A stretch of 64,000 nucleotides of DNA, taken from NCBI GenBank assembly GCA_905250125.1, contig CAJNOL010000085.1, forward strand, positions 38,021-102,020, given 5' to 3'. This DNA is from Rotaria sordida. Lineage: Eukaryota > Rotifera > Eurotatoria > Philodinida > Philodinidae. A model generated the notes under the pieces. That model worked only from the letters and a program-made list of their open reading frames with translations. It did not search any database and was not told the origin of the DNA. A program made the translations under genes and the position numbers. This document shows, one piece after another, positions 24,695 to 36,435 of this stretch (within the stretch, counting starts at the first letter, position 1; every line of letters begins with the position of its first letter).

Positions 24695-25260
24695 TGAAAA
24701 AAACTGAAGGAAATCGTTTTCTGCGAAAAACACATCATTTTTCAAAGTATTAGGAAATTTTCTATTTTAATCCTTTTTTAATTCATTGATCATGATGTCG
24801 TTTGTCAAGCATCAGCATTTAATCTGGGTTGTCATAATGATTATCGAGTTAAAATTTGTACTATTATGAATGATAATTATCTTTATACAATTCATCATAA
24901 ACTGGAACATATCGAATATTATATATCATATGATAAACAAACATATTTTTTGATCAAAATGATACTAATTCTGGTTTTCATAAAGCTATTCAAGATACAA
25001 TTGGCATGTATGCAAGCGATTTTTTTTCTATTTATTTTCTACATCAGAAGTTCTCTGATTAGTTTTATCATCACATTTATTAAAATTAAGTTTTATGGAT
25101 GACGTAACTATAACTTCATATTATGAAAATCAATTCTTTAATGCATATAGCTTTACAAAAATAGATGTGCTATCATTTGCTTATGTTATTGATAAATATC
25201 ATTTTGCTCTATTTCGTCATCATATAAATCATCATGATGAACTCAATTCAAAATGATGAA
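24695..25260 (+). pseudogene. Remnant of an angiotensin-converting-enzyme-like M2 peptidase
   Basis: ACE-family metallopeptidase fragments appear in shifting frames. VVCQASAFN lies near 24798 (family VVCHASAW). HHKLEHIEYYISYDKQ follows near 24892 (family HHEMGHIQYYLQYKDL). GFHKAIQDTIGMYASD lies near 24980 (family GFHEAIGD). KIDVLSFAYVIDKY then lies near 25155 (family DKIAFIPFSYLVDQ), followed by in-frame stops after about 25250. The zinc-binding HExxH reads HKLEH, so the catalytic glutamate is a lysine, and there are frame shifts and stops. The upstream two-thirds of the enzyme is absent, so this is a broken 3' portion of a gene. Confidence 0.75.
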
Positions 25261-25868
25261 TATTATGTAGTCAATATGATGGAATCATGACACCAATGTT
25301 ATGAAACCATTAAGAAAATTCCGATTGAGATGCAAAATATCATATGTGAACAAATACGCTTTATCCAAGATATTTTATTTATCTATGAAATCGAAAGAGA
25401 AATGACCTCAGAATATCGTTTTCGAACACCTTCATCGAGAACTTGTTTGATTAGTCAGATGCTCAACAATTCGAAAGTTATTGAAAACATATTGATCTGC
25501 CTTATATTTTGACGTGAATAATAGCAATAGTACTTTGCAATTAGATAGACCATGTTTATTCATGGTTTTTGTCTAGTTTATCCTTGTTTCTTGGTGTAAT
25601 CTCGTCAGTTGAATCTGAACATTATCATTTTTCTACAAGCAAAATCACTACTGAATAGTATTCTAACTATTAAATCCATTAAAGTTTCATTTAATTAATA
25701 AACTAGACTTTTTCTCTGTGAGAATTATTATTTATTATATTTAGAGTAAATTTCCGAAAACAAAAATTAATCAATTATTATATTAATCGATTTATTTTAT
25801 ATATTATTCGAAACTATTCAAAAATAAAAATGGACGGAAAAGAAAGCTGAGATTAATGGAAATAAAAT
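25261..25868. other. Intergenic region
   Basis: It contains a 60-codon plus-strand open frame (25330-25512) with no recognised family, possibly a further remnant of the neighbouring peptidase copy. The rest is AT-rich and featureless. Confidence 0.4.
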
Positions 25869-26305
25869 TCAAATATTTGCTTTATCTTTAACTTGATTTT
25901 CTAGATCATTAATCATAAAAGTAATTGGATCAGCTGGTCGATTAAGTACAATTTTTGTTGTCAATGCCTATCAAAATATGAAAATTAATAAATAAATATT
26001 TAAACTCAAAAATAAAATTCTACTTTAAGTAAATCATATAATCCATGTCGCATCATATATTTATCAGCTAGAATACTTGGATCTTCATTTTGTATTGTTT
26101 TTTGTAAAATAGTATCAATCTCTTCATCGGTTGCTTCTTGTTGTTCTCCATTTGTATTTAAAGTTATTAAACCGAGCATTTGTAAACGTTTACATTGTTC
26201 AGGATGTAAATTATTTATATCAAGTTTTTCTTTTTTTGATTCAATAAAACGATCATTATGTAAAGATTTTACATTTGACCATTCAGTTTTCTGTTCATCT
26301 GACAT
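25869..26305 (-). CDS. Small protein with C-terminal DPY30/RIIa-like motif
   Basis: Two exons (26024-26305 and 25869-25967) give 126 residues. The N-terminal half is charged (K/E/D-rich). The C-terminal part, YMMRHGLYDLLKALTTKIVL followed by NRPADPITFMINDLEN, fits the helix-turn-helix dimerisation/docking pattern shared by DPY30, RIIa and several ciliary proteins (EFCAB10, TEX55, adenylate kinase 8). That suggests a role in a ciliary or AKAP-type complex, but this is inference. The reading frame is also open upstream of Met at 26305 to a possible acceptor near 26353, so a further 5' exon cannot be excluded, although the HINT stop lies only 102 bp upstream. Confidence 0.62.
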
Positions 26306-26407
26306 TTCAAAATCTAAAATAGCATAACGTCTAATAAAATCAATACTAAAAAATGAAAGAGAAATTTGATATTTTGTTTTATTTAAAAAAGAAATAGGTT
26401 TTATTAA

Positions 26408-27071
<664 letters not shown>

Positions 27072-27182
27072 TTAGAGAAAAATTTTTCTACAACACAAAC
27101 AATTTAAATATAGTTCATGATCAATATAGAGAGAAAACTTTATTTATTCGAAAGAATAAGCCGACAAAAAAAATCAAAATGT

Positions 27183-27756
27183 TTAAACAGATGATTGACG
27201 ATAATTTTTTGTTTGTAAAACTTTTACACCACACATTGTGCAGATACCCAATTTATAAGCACAACCTAAACAAAAAACAAAAATTAATCAAGGAAAATTA
27301 ATAGAATTAAAGACAAACCTTGACAATAAGTACTTCCTGGTTGATGAATTGTACCTTTACAAACTTTACATTTACTAAATTTTGTTGTATATGGACTGTA
27401 TCTTAAATAAAAATTAATCTTATTCAATTTAAAAAAACAACTTAAAGAACAAACCGAGTCGATTTTCCGGATAATAATTTATTTTCATTTAATTTTCTAC
27501 CACCACTTTCTACGAAAGAAATATTAAAATAAAAATTAAGAAGAAGAAATAAATCTACAATTCATACCAACTGTATTACGAGAACCACCTATAAAGAATA
27601 AATTTATTTTCAAAAAAATTCTTTAAAATATATAAACATACTTTTCCATACTTCTTGTGTTGCAACAGTACCTATTTTTTTCTTACCTAAAATAAATCAT
27701 TGTTTTCTTTTTCTTTTTTAATTTTATCTAAAAAACTTACAATTATCACAAACCAT
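27183..27756 (-). CDS. CRIPT: CRIPT, cysteine-rich zinc-ribbon protein
   Basis: Six small exons (27741-27756, 27642-27686, 27568-27588, 27455-27509, 27319-27401 and 27183-27265) join in phase to exactly 100 residues, against 101 in human. The protein starts MVCDNCKKKIGTVATQEVWK and contains ESGGRKLNENKLLSG. Four CxxC pairs (CDNC, CKVC, CQGC and CTMC) can form two zinc sites. It ends LQTKNYRQSSV, a C-terminal PDZ-binding motif as in human CRIPT. Known roles are binding PSD-95-type PDZ domains and association with the minor spliceosome. The 16- and 21-bp exons would be missed by most automatic predictors. Confidence 0.95.
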
Positions 27757-27835
27757 AATGATTTATTTATTTTTTTATTATTATTATCTAGAACAAAAGA
27801 AATACATATATATATATTTATATTGATAAATCTTT

Positions 27836-28499
27836 CTAATCAGCTAATGGATTCGCATGTATAGTAACACGTTCTATCCGAACATCGGTTTCTGGCCGAT
27901 AATTTTTTTCATTAACTGGTAATTTTTCTAATTCATCAAGTGTTTCAAAGCCATCAATAACTTTACCAAATACAGTATATTTTCCATCAAGATTTGATTG
28001 TTTTCCATATGTAATAAAAAATTGTGAACCATTTGTATTTGCACCTCGACTTGCCATAGAAACAATACCACGTTGACTATGCTAAATAAATTTTTATTAA
28101 ATGTAAACAAAAAATTGAAAACGAAATAAGAATTAAAATTTTACTTTTAAATTTTGATTGATTTCATCCTAAGTAGAGAAAAATTGGTAGATACATAAAA
28201 AAAAATTGCAAATTAATAATATTTACTGGAAAATATTCACCCCAAATACTTTGACCACATTTACCCGTTCCAGATGGATCACCAGTTTGAATCATATAAC
28301 CTTTAACATTTCGATGAAAAAGACAATTATCATAATAATTACTTGCACATAAAGCTAGGAAATTCTAAATTTATTTTAATATAATAAGATATTTTGTTTA
28401 TTTATTTTTTGAATGACTTACTTCACATGCTTTTGGACATTGATCACAATAAAGTTCAATTTTAATATCACCTAAATCAGTATGTAAGGTAACTGACAT
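27836..28499 (-). CDS. PPIL3: PPIL3, cyclophilin-type peptidyl-prolyl isomerase
   Basis: Spliceosome-associated cyclophilin. Four exons (28422-28499, 28227-28364, 28145-28168 and 27836-28081) give 161 residues, the same length as human PPIL3. Cyclophilin core motifs are present: [39 protein letters not shown], then [20 protein letters not shown] and [20 protein letters not shown]. The catalytic arginine (FHRN) and the glutamine and phenylalanine residues of the active site are retained. The YDNC-FHR spacing and the short C-terminus distinguish it from CypA. It lies 80 bp from CRIPT and 146 bp from the SLC49A3-A stop, all on one strand. Confidence 0.95.
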
Positions 28500-28644
28500 C
28501 TACAAAGCAAGAAAATCAAGAATCATAAAATAATCTTTTAGATTTTAGAGAAAACAAAACGAATTTCTGTATGCTCATCATCTAGCGTGAATAGACCAAA
28601 AAAAAAACACTATTTTACAACAATTTTACATCATATTCTATTGT

Positions 28645-31600
28645 TCATGTTAATTCTGGATCTGTATTAATAGATATTGCATTATGTTCTATTTCATCTT
28701 TTTTCTGTCGACGATATTCACAGTGAAAAAATGAAACAAAACAAATAACAAGAATAACCGAAATTACAGCCAAGATATATACAGGAACTAAAACAAAAAC
28801 AAAAAAGAAGTTTGAAAAATCTTCAAATAAAATATATATTCAAATACTAGAATAATCTCGAATATCATTAACTTTCATATCTTCAGCTTCACATTGTTGA
28901 ATACTCATTTGATGAGCCGATGGTGAACGTGTAAAGCTTGGTAAAATAATAATAGCAATAATGCTTCCCAATTGACTAAATAAAATTAAAATCTTTTATT
29001 TACACAAATATTAACAATAGATTTCCTTATGGCTTACCTAGCAACCAAAAAAATACCCGAAACAGTAGCTTCTGGTACTGGATGAGTTCTAAAATAATTG
29101 ATAACTATATCATTTCATAAAAGTCAAAATATAGATACACCTACGTTTCAATACTTAGATCCAGACTTAATGGAAGTACCGGTGCATTAGTTAAACCAGC
29201 TATTGCAAAAACAATATAAAGCCCATAAGATTTTACTTCATTGATGATGAACTACTTGTCAATAAAAAATTTTATAAATTAATTTTTAATATTCTCTACG
29301 TACCAAACCAATACAAATTAGTGAAATAACTCCAAAAGAATATAAAATCTTTGTTAATTCTTCCAATTTTTTTGTTTTATCTGCTATAATTCCCATAACA
29401 ATACATCCAATAAGACCAAATATAATAAAACAACCAATACATAAACCTACAGCAATATCATTATAACCAAATGGACACATTATTTGTTGTAATAATGTTG
29501 AAAGTGTATTATTATTTGATAAACCAAATCCGACAGTAAAAAACAAAATTAAATAAGATTTTGATGTTAAAAGCTGAATATAAAAATCAACAAAAATATT
29601 TCATTATTTTCTTTTTTCTCAATAAAATAAAACAAAACTAAATCATACTTTTTTAAAAACAAATTTATATGGACTTTTTACATCAAGTGAAGATAAACAT
29701 GATGGTGTTGGTGGTTGTGATGATCGAACAGTTAATGATAAAACTGCTGCAAGAAAAGCTGGTATCAACGATAGATAAAGCTAAATAAAATCAATTTAAA
29801 CAAAACAAAAAACACTAAAATTAAAATGGACTACAAAAGTTAAGACATTTTTTTTTTACTTCGATATTTTCTATCAAAAGAAAGCAGATAAAAGACATGG
29901 TATATAAAATTACAGTCACGATCTACATAAACCATATACTCTTGATCTAATTGATTGTAACGTGCAGAAAAAGAACAATTTTTTTTCTAGTAGGTTAAAA
30001 TTTAAGATACTTTTAGTATTTTGGTGATTATATCATTATCGAAAATAGAGAGACAATTTTCAAACATATATCATTAGATGCAGAATTGGACGGGCTATAT
30101 TTTTGTATGAAAAACTTATTAAATTATTACAAGTAATAATTTAAATTTATTAATTACTAATTAGAAAAGTATTTTGTTAGAAATTTGGATCTTCAAGTAT
30201 ACTGTTAGGAAAAGCATTGACAACTGAATAACGCTGTACTTTTATTTTGCAATAATTCTTTATAATAGGGTTTGTTTAAATATTGATTAAAATTAAATTA
30301 ATAATTATAAGAAAAGTGATCTCTAAACATAGACATGAGAACTTTAAAAAATAGTGCATTTTATAAAGCAGATTTTGTTTACAGTGTTGAAGATCTAAAT
30401 TTATGACAAAAAAAAATTTCTCGAGTAGGTAATTAATAGTATTAAATTATTATAACTATAGTCCTTTGGTTTCAAAGTTAGGTCGACGAATGGTCTGTTT
30501 AATCATTTCTCCTGAAATGAATTTTTATTATTTGACCATCATACTTGAATATTTGCTAGAGAACATTATAGATTACATAATGGTATTATATGAGAAACAA
30601 CAGATCATCGAACTGGATTAAAGAAAAGTTTCAAAGATAATATGTGTGCAAAAAAAATGTGACATATAAAGCCTTTCAAATTTATATATTTCACATAGAA
30701 GACAACGAGTTTATACAGAAAAGTAATATTTTTAATGTCTATCAAACACTCAAAGCATCAAGTTCACAAATGTTGCTTTCGATATTTGTATTTAATAAAA
30801 GTGATTCAATATTATCATGGTCTTCTTTTTTGTCGACTTCTCCATACTTCTTTATATTCTTAATATGATCTATAAGTTCCTTAACATCATCACTAGTAAA
30901 CATTTAATTTGTAAATCAATCTTCATTTTTATAATTATACGAATAAAAACAATTAATTAAATTGCTACTGGCAAATAATAGTTAAATATTGAAACAAGAA
31001 AAATATAAATACGTAATAGTGATATGGAAAAAAAAGTCAAGATAAGACAAGTGTCATGAATGCATAAGTCATTACTTCTATTCATTGATAACTGTTGCCT
31101 TTGAAAATAAGACTAATTCTAACGGCTCGTGTCTTCTATATGACCATAGAGTCATAACACATAATGAATATCTTTTACTGAATACAAAAACAAACAGAGA
31201 AAAGCAAATAACATCAAAATTTCAATCGAAATTTGAGACCAAAGGACTATAATAATTCTTCAACATACTTTTACACTAAAATGTATCCTATTGAATTCTC
31301 TATCTAATGATATATTTTTGAAAATTGTCTCTATTTTTGCATAACGATATAATCGCTAAAATACTAAAAGTATCTTAAACATTTACCTACTAGAGAAAAA
31401 TCAAAATATCGTTTTTTTTTGTTTTTCATGCTATAACCAATTCGATCTAGAACAGATGATTTATGTAGATTTTGACTATAACTTTATAGATCAATCAAAA
31501 TTCTCGTAGAAAACACCGAAGTAAACGATGTTTTAAACTTTTGCAGCTCATTTTAAATAGAAAATATTCACTAATAAAGGTATTTTATCTTCATGTGAAA

Positions 31601-32412
31601 CAATAATTGGTGGTAGAACAGTTCCAACAAAAACACCAAAAAAATTAGCTAAAAAAAAATAAGAAGTTTATAAATAATAATTTAAATCTTATAATTTTGG
31701 TTTTTTTCTTACCTGCAAAACAAAGACTAGTAGCTAATGTTCGTTGACTTTCTGGAAACCACGAAAAAGAAAATTTAGCTGGAATAAATAATGTAAATGT
31801 TTGTGCAAATGCACAAATAAATTGTCCTATTTTAATTAAAATTATTATTAAAAAAAGAAAATCACCAAACAATATGTATGAAAAAAAAAGATTTACTTAC
31901 CAATAAAAACAATTGAATATCGACTTTTAATTGATACAAATCCCCATGTACTTATGACACGAAAACATGCACCAGTTAAGTTTAACCAAACACCAGTTAA
32001 AATCTTCAAAAAAAAAAACTCTCACTTTTTATTTTAATTTCTTTTTTGTTTTTAAAGATTTACTCCAAATCGAATACCAAATCGATCAATAGCCCATGTT
32101 GATGGTAATGTAAAAATACTACAAACCACCATAAATATTAATGAAAGCCAATTAATATCTCCATATGAAACATTAAAATAATTTTTTGCTAAATTAGCAA
32201 TTGAAGCAAAATTAATCCATAACTAGATAAAAGCATATTGCATCAATAAAAACAAAAAAAAAAGAAAACCAAAATCTTACAATAGCATTTGACATATTGG
32301 CTAGACATATACATATTAAATAAAGCCATCGTCGTCTGTAGACTTTAAATTCAGTCGGTGTCTCACCTATCGTTGGCGAAGGAGAAATTTCATTATCAAT
32401 AGCGCCGTACAT
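28645..32412 (-). CDS. SLC49A3: SLC49A3 (MFSD7)-like major facilitator transporter, copy A
   Basis: Twelve-helix MFS transporter of the SLC49 (FLVCR-related) family. Eleven exons: 32281-32412, 32064-32222, 31901-32003, 31713-31826, 31572-31648, 29650-29780, 29304-29573, 29145-29251, 29038-29088, 28848-28975 and 28645-28787. Diagnostic pieces are RRRWLYLICICLANMSNAI, WINFASIAN, DINWLSLIFM, FSWFPESQRTLAT, SSQPPTPSC, QQIMCPFGYNDIAVGLC and PVPEATVSG. The exon lengths sum to 1415, one short of a multiple of three. The shortfall is in exon 6, which is 131 bp here against 132 bp in copy B, so either the donor is unusual or this copy carries a frameshift. Intron 5 holds a 1.7-kb foldback. The substrate is unknown (choline/heme-type cargo is known for relatives). 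Confidence 0.86.
29821..31557. mobile_element. Foldback element inside intron 5 of SLC49A3 copy A
   Basis: Both ends are imperfect complements. The left end TTAAAATGGACTACAAAAG (29821) pairs with CTTTTGCAGCTCATTTTAA at the right. TTTAAGATACTTTTAGTATT at 30001 pairs with AATACTAAAAGTATCTTAAA ending at 31379. The pairing continues through ACAATTTTCAAACATATATC. The centre is near 30690 and the total length about 1.74 kb. There is no transposase frame. It nearly fills the intron, leaving about 40 bp and 14 bp of original flank. Confidence 0.85.
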
Positions 32413-32495
32413 CTAGAAATTGCGCAATCATAATGAAATAATAGTAATAATGTTTTTTTTTTGTTTTCTGTTTCGCAATTTCATTACTAAAGAAT
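32413..32495. promoter_or_regulatory. Candidate bidirectional promoter
   Basis: Only 83 bp separate the divergent start codons of SLC49A3-A (minus) and the NMNAT-kinase gene (plus). The spacer is AT-rich with a T-run and no recognisable TATA element. Shared regulation is an inference from spacing alone. Confidence 0.45.
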
Positions 32496-33980
32496 ATGAT
32501 CGATACTAGTAAACTACTCTTGCCTTTATCAGATACGAAAAAGAATATTGTATTATTACTTAATGGATGTTTTAATCCAATACATAATAATCATATTCGT
32601 TTATTAGAATTAGCACGCGAACATTTAAATTCATTAGATATTTATCATGTTATTGGTGGTTATATTTCACCAACTCATGATGATAGTATTCTAAGAAAAA
32701 TATCTGTTCTTCATACAACATGGCAAAATCGTCTCGAAATATGTTGTTTAGCTGTTCATGATTCATCATGGATTATGGTTGATCGATGGCAAATATCTCA
32801 AGAGAAAAATCATGGTGCACAACAATCTAAACAACATTTAAGTGATTTTCTAAAGAGAATGTATCCTTCCATTGAAGTTGTATCCATATGTGGTGGTGAT
32901 GCATTACCAAAACTGAAATCAACATTTAAAAAAGAACTTGTTATATGTATAATTAATCGACCAATAGATGATTTTGATTTTAATCAATGGTTTCAATCAT
33001 CAACAATAAAACCTTATCATAATAATATTATTGTTCTATATGATAATGAATGTATAAAAAATATAAGTAGTACTTATATTCGTCAACAAATAAGTAAAAA
33101 TCTTTATGATACTCTTATTGATATTCTTCATCCATCAGCACTTAATTATCATCATGAACATAATATTAATTATCGTCGATCAAATGAAACAATTCTTTGG
33201 TCAGATTTTGATGATAATGAAACTATTGAACTTGGTCATGGTCGATGTGCTACTGTTTATGCTAAACAATATAAAAATCAACAAGTTGCTGTTAAAGTTA
33301 TTCGTGAACGTAAACAATTTGAACATGAATCAAAAATTTTAACATTATTAGTTAATGATTCATCTTATCATATAAATATAATTCGAATATTTGGAATAGG
33401 TGATCAATTTTGTGTTATGGAAAAATGTGATATTGATCTTCTTTCATATATTAAATTAAATCGAACATCAATAAATCAAACATTACGAACCATTTTTCCA
33501 AATCAACAATGGTTTCAATTAATTGAACAAATGCTTTCCGGTTTTATTCATCTTATTTCACTTGGAATTCTTCATCGTGATATAAAAACAGATAATATTC
33601 TTTTATCAAATATGATTGTTAAAATATCAGATTTTAGTGTATCAATTAATGAAAATTCAATAACAAAAATGCCATTAAGAGGATCCATACGTCATTATGC
33701 ACCAGAAGCTATTGAAGATAAAAAAGTTTATACAGAAAAAGCTGATATTTATATGTTTGGATGTTTACTTTATGAAATAGTTCATGGTGGTGAACGTATT
33801 TGGAGTGAAAAATCAACACATGATGTTGTTCAACAACGTTTAAATGGTGAAAAACCAATATTTTCTGTACAATCTGAACCATGGTATATTGATATAGTTG
33901 TACATGATTGTTGGGGAATGGATCCTAATCAACGACCAACATTTGAACAATTACTAGAAAAAACTCGTTCGAAACAATAA
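32496..33980 (+). CDS. NMN adenylyltransferase (NMNAT) fused to a protein kinase domain, intronless
   Basis: A single uninterrupted frame of 494 residues. Residues about 15-225 match eukaryotic NMNAT, which makes NAD from NMN and ATP. GCFNPIHNNH at 24-33 is the GxFNPxHxxH nucleotide-binding motif. YISPTHDD, WIMVDRWQ and VSICGGDALPKL follow, and ISSTYIRQQI near 191 is the SSTxxR motif. Residues about 240-490 are a protein kinase. They carry a glycine loop (ELGHGRCATVY), VAVK lysine, EHES helix-C glutamate, HRDIKTDN catalytic loop near 360, an activation segment reading DFSVS instead of DFG, APE, DIYMFGCLLYEI and NQRPTFEQLL, which is nearest to the TKL/tyrosine-kinase-like group. Its neighbours have 4-11 introns and this gene has none, suggesting a retrocopy or transferred origin. 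Whether the kinase is active with DFS is uncertain. Confidence 0.93.
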   Translation: MIDTSKLLLPLSDTKKNIVLLLNGCFNPIHNNHIRLLELAREHLNSLDIYHVIGGYISPTHDDSILRKISVLHTTWQNRLEICCLAVHDSSWIMVDRWQISQEKNHGAQQSKQHLSDFLKRMYPSIEVVSICGGDALPKLKSTFKKELVICIINRPIDDFDFNQWFQSSTIKPYHNNIIVLYDNECIKNISSTYIRQQISKNLYDTLIDILHPSALNYHHEHNINYRRSNETILWSDFDDNETIELGHGRCATVYAKQYKNQQVAVKVIRERKQFEHESKILTLLVNDSSYHINIIRIFGIGDQFCVMEKCDIDLLSYIKLNRTSINQTLRTIFPNQQWFQLIEQMLSGFIHLISLGILHRDIKTDNILLSNMIVKISDFSVSINENSITKMPLRGSIRHYAPEAIEDKKVYTEKADIYMFGCLLYEIVHGGERIWSEKSTHDVVQQRLNGEKPIFSVQSEPWYIDIVVHDCWGMDPNQRPTFEQLLEKTRSKQ

Positions 33981-36435
33981 TAAGAAAAGAATCAGATGAG
34001 AGCTATGATGCACCAATGACAGATTATTATATACTAAAAAGACAAATATTTACTGACATCTTTCGTAAATAACGCATTGCAAATTTTTCTTATTAAAATA
34101 AAAATTTCAGTGAAGTTTTTCAGAAGAATTTACATAGGAGATATTATTCAATTTATTAGAAAAAAATATTATGTTCGCAATGAAAATAAATAAAAAAAAT
34201 ATTCGAGATTATTAACCGTCGATTCCAGTTTCAATATTCATTTACTCAATAAAATTATTTGAAGATCTATTGATGAAAACTGAATCAGCAATTCGTCAAT
34301 AATCTGATATGTTTTTTTTTAAATGTCACAAAATGATTTGAAGATAATAATCTTGATTTATCCTTCATGCAATGGCGAATTTAGAAGGGAAGGGGGAAGT
34401 ACCGTGCGCATTTTTCGTATAGCAGGTGGAGCATGTGATCTTCTTAATTGGAAACGGATTTCTTTGCTCAGAAATTATTGTATATGATGTAGAACAGTAT
34501 TTTTAAGAAAAAAAAACAGTTTTTTTTTGTAGGAAAAAAGTTTTTCGACGAAAAATGTCTGAGGAGGCTCTTGCTCTTATTTTTTTTGAGAAAATTTTTT
34601 TCTTATATATCATTCGATGCAGTCCAATGCCCTTATTACAAATAGACTATTTTTATCAATTAAATATTTTTCCAAAGCTAGAAAAATACCTAAAAACCTA
34701 GGTTTTTTTGAAAACCCATTGTGCAGTTCAGGAATGTTTGAGCTAACAGAAATTAGCGATATTTGGTAGAAGAACATTCTGACAAAATTTGGAAAAGTTT
34801 GGAGACCGAATGTGAGTGAGTTGCTCATCTCATGTGACTAGCGGTTCGGACGACGCTGTAAGAAAAAATATATTCTTCTCTCAGAAGTTAGACGTGCAAA
34901 TTAAAAAATATTTTTTACTATTGTATAGAGCTCGGCTTGGAGATTTAGAAAATGTACTTGATTTGTCTGATATCAATTTTCCTGATGGCATCACAAATTT
35001 CAGGCTAATTTTTGGACAACTGGTTTTTTAGTTTCTTTGAGGCTTGTAACGAAGTGATTCATACCATTAGATAGATTATATATCGAAGTATATTTCCCTA
35101 TACGTAAATCTTCAAAAAGTGCGATTTTCATCTTTAGCCAAATGTCCGCCTAAATGAACATGGCTGGGAGAAGAACGCTGAGGTGATCCACCCTTCGTTT
35201 CGAACTACTTTTCTGTTTTTCTGAACAGAAAATGCCAAAAAACGAGCTGATACGACCTCTAATTTGATTTGAAAACATGTTTTGTGACTATGATCGTTCC
35301 CCGTTTAAAAAAATCCTAGATCCGTCACTACTTCCATACATATTTGCTTAATTCTTCGATGGATTTCACAAATATGATATCATACTCTTTCTAAAGTTTT
35401 CTTTTTTTTATTTCCATGATTTTCCAATGAAAATTTTCGATCATTACGAAGACAATTAGCTGTAGATTATTGTGCACAATATGTTTTTGTTCACCAGTTT
35501 TGAAATTGCAATTTTTTTGAACGAAGATTTTGTTTCATGAGAATATTCTTCTTTGTTAAAATACCAAACGTGATCATTTTTGTTATGCTAATATTTCTAA
35601 CTTTTGATATACAGCAACAATTTTTTGGTAGTGTGAAAGAAACTTTCAAATAGATGCAATAAATCCAGAACACATGTTTCCCAAGATACATCCGTTCGTT
35701 GTCAACAAGGATAATAACAAGATTTCTTTATTGTTTCTTTTTTTATAACAAAGTTTTTTAAAGCACAGTTTAAAAGAAGTGTTGAAGTATAGAAGAAGAA
35801 TTTTTAGAATCTCTATAGAGTTCGACTAGTTCCAAAAATTGCCTGGAACTGCGATTCCGATTCGGTTGCCCAAAATATCACATGAAACCTAAACCGTTAA
35901 ATCATCAACTAGATACGAAAATTTTAAATCTTTTTAAACAAATTTTCACTATTGAGCTGTGAAGATTAAAGTCATCACATATTTCAGTGCTTAAAGACAG
36001 ATACTGTAGTATTGCCGCTCTCTTCTCATACACCATGACAAGCATACTCTCAATATCAAAGTTCACTACAGGATTAGGATGAAATACAGTTGAATTTAAG
36101 ATAGCTGCCCTTTGTTCTTCGTTTATGCTGACTATAATATAAAAGGATTATCATCCTTTATCAATGGCATGCATTAAGAGTAATTAGGAACACAAAAAAT
36201 AAACTCATGTTGGTGAATTCTTTCTTTGAGAATGCTACCAGTTCTGTCGTATTTCACATGTCCATCTCACACGGACTGTGTTGACAGCTTTTTTAAAATT
36301 GTCTTTAACTAAATTGCACATACACTATCGATAGAAATAAACTGTTTGATAGTGATTCAAACATCATTATGATTGATAATATTATTCAAAATAGTCAAGA
36401 TATATTTCAATATGCCAATATCTGAATATCATGTA
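33981..36435. other. Intergenic region, possibly with a decayed DNA transposon
   Basis: About 2.4 kb without a supportable gene. The words CAATGGCGAATTTAGAAGGG at about 34368 and, reversed, AGTGACGGATCTAGGATT near 35325 resemble degenerate terminal inverted repeats around a 950-bp body. The internal arms do not pair well. Short frames inside (34610-34828 and 34816-35031) are not protein-like. Confidence 0.35.

Noticed and set aside
34368-35330. Possible DNA transposon with AGTGACGGATCTAG-like ends
   Set aside because: Only about 12 of 18 terminal positions agree and the interior does not pair or encode a transposase. Too weak to call as an element.
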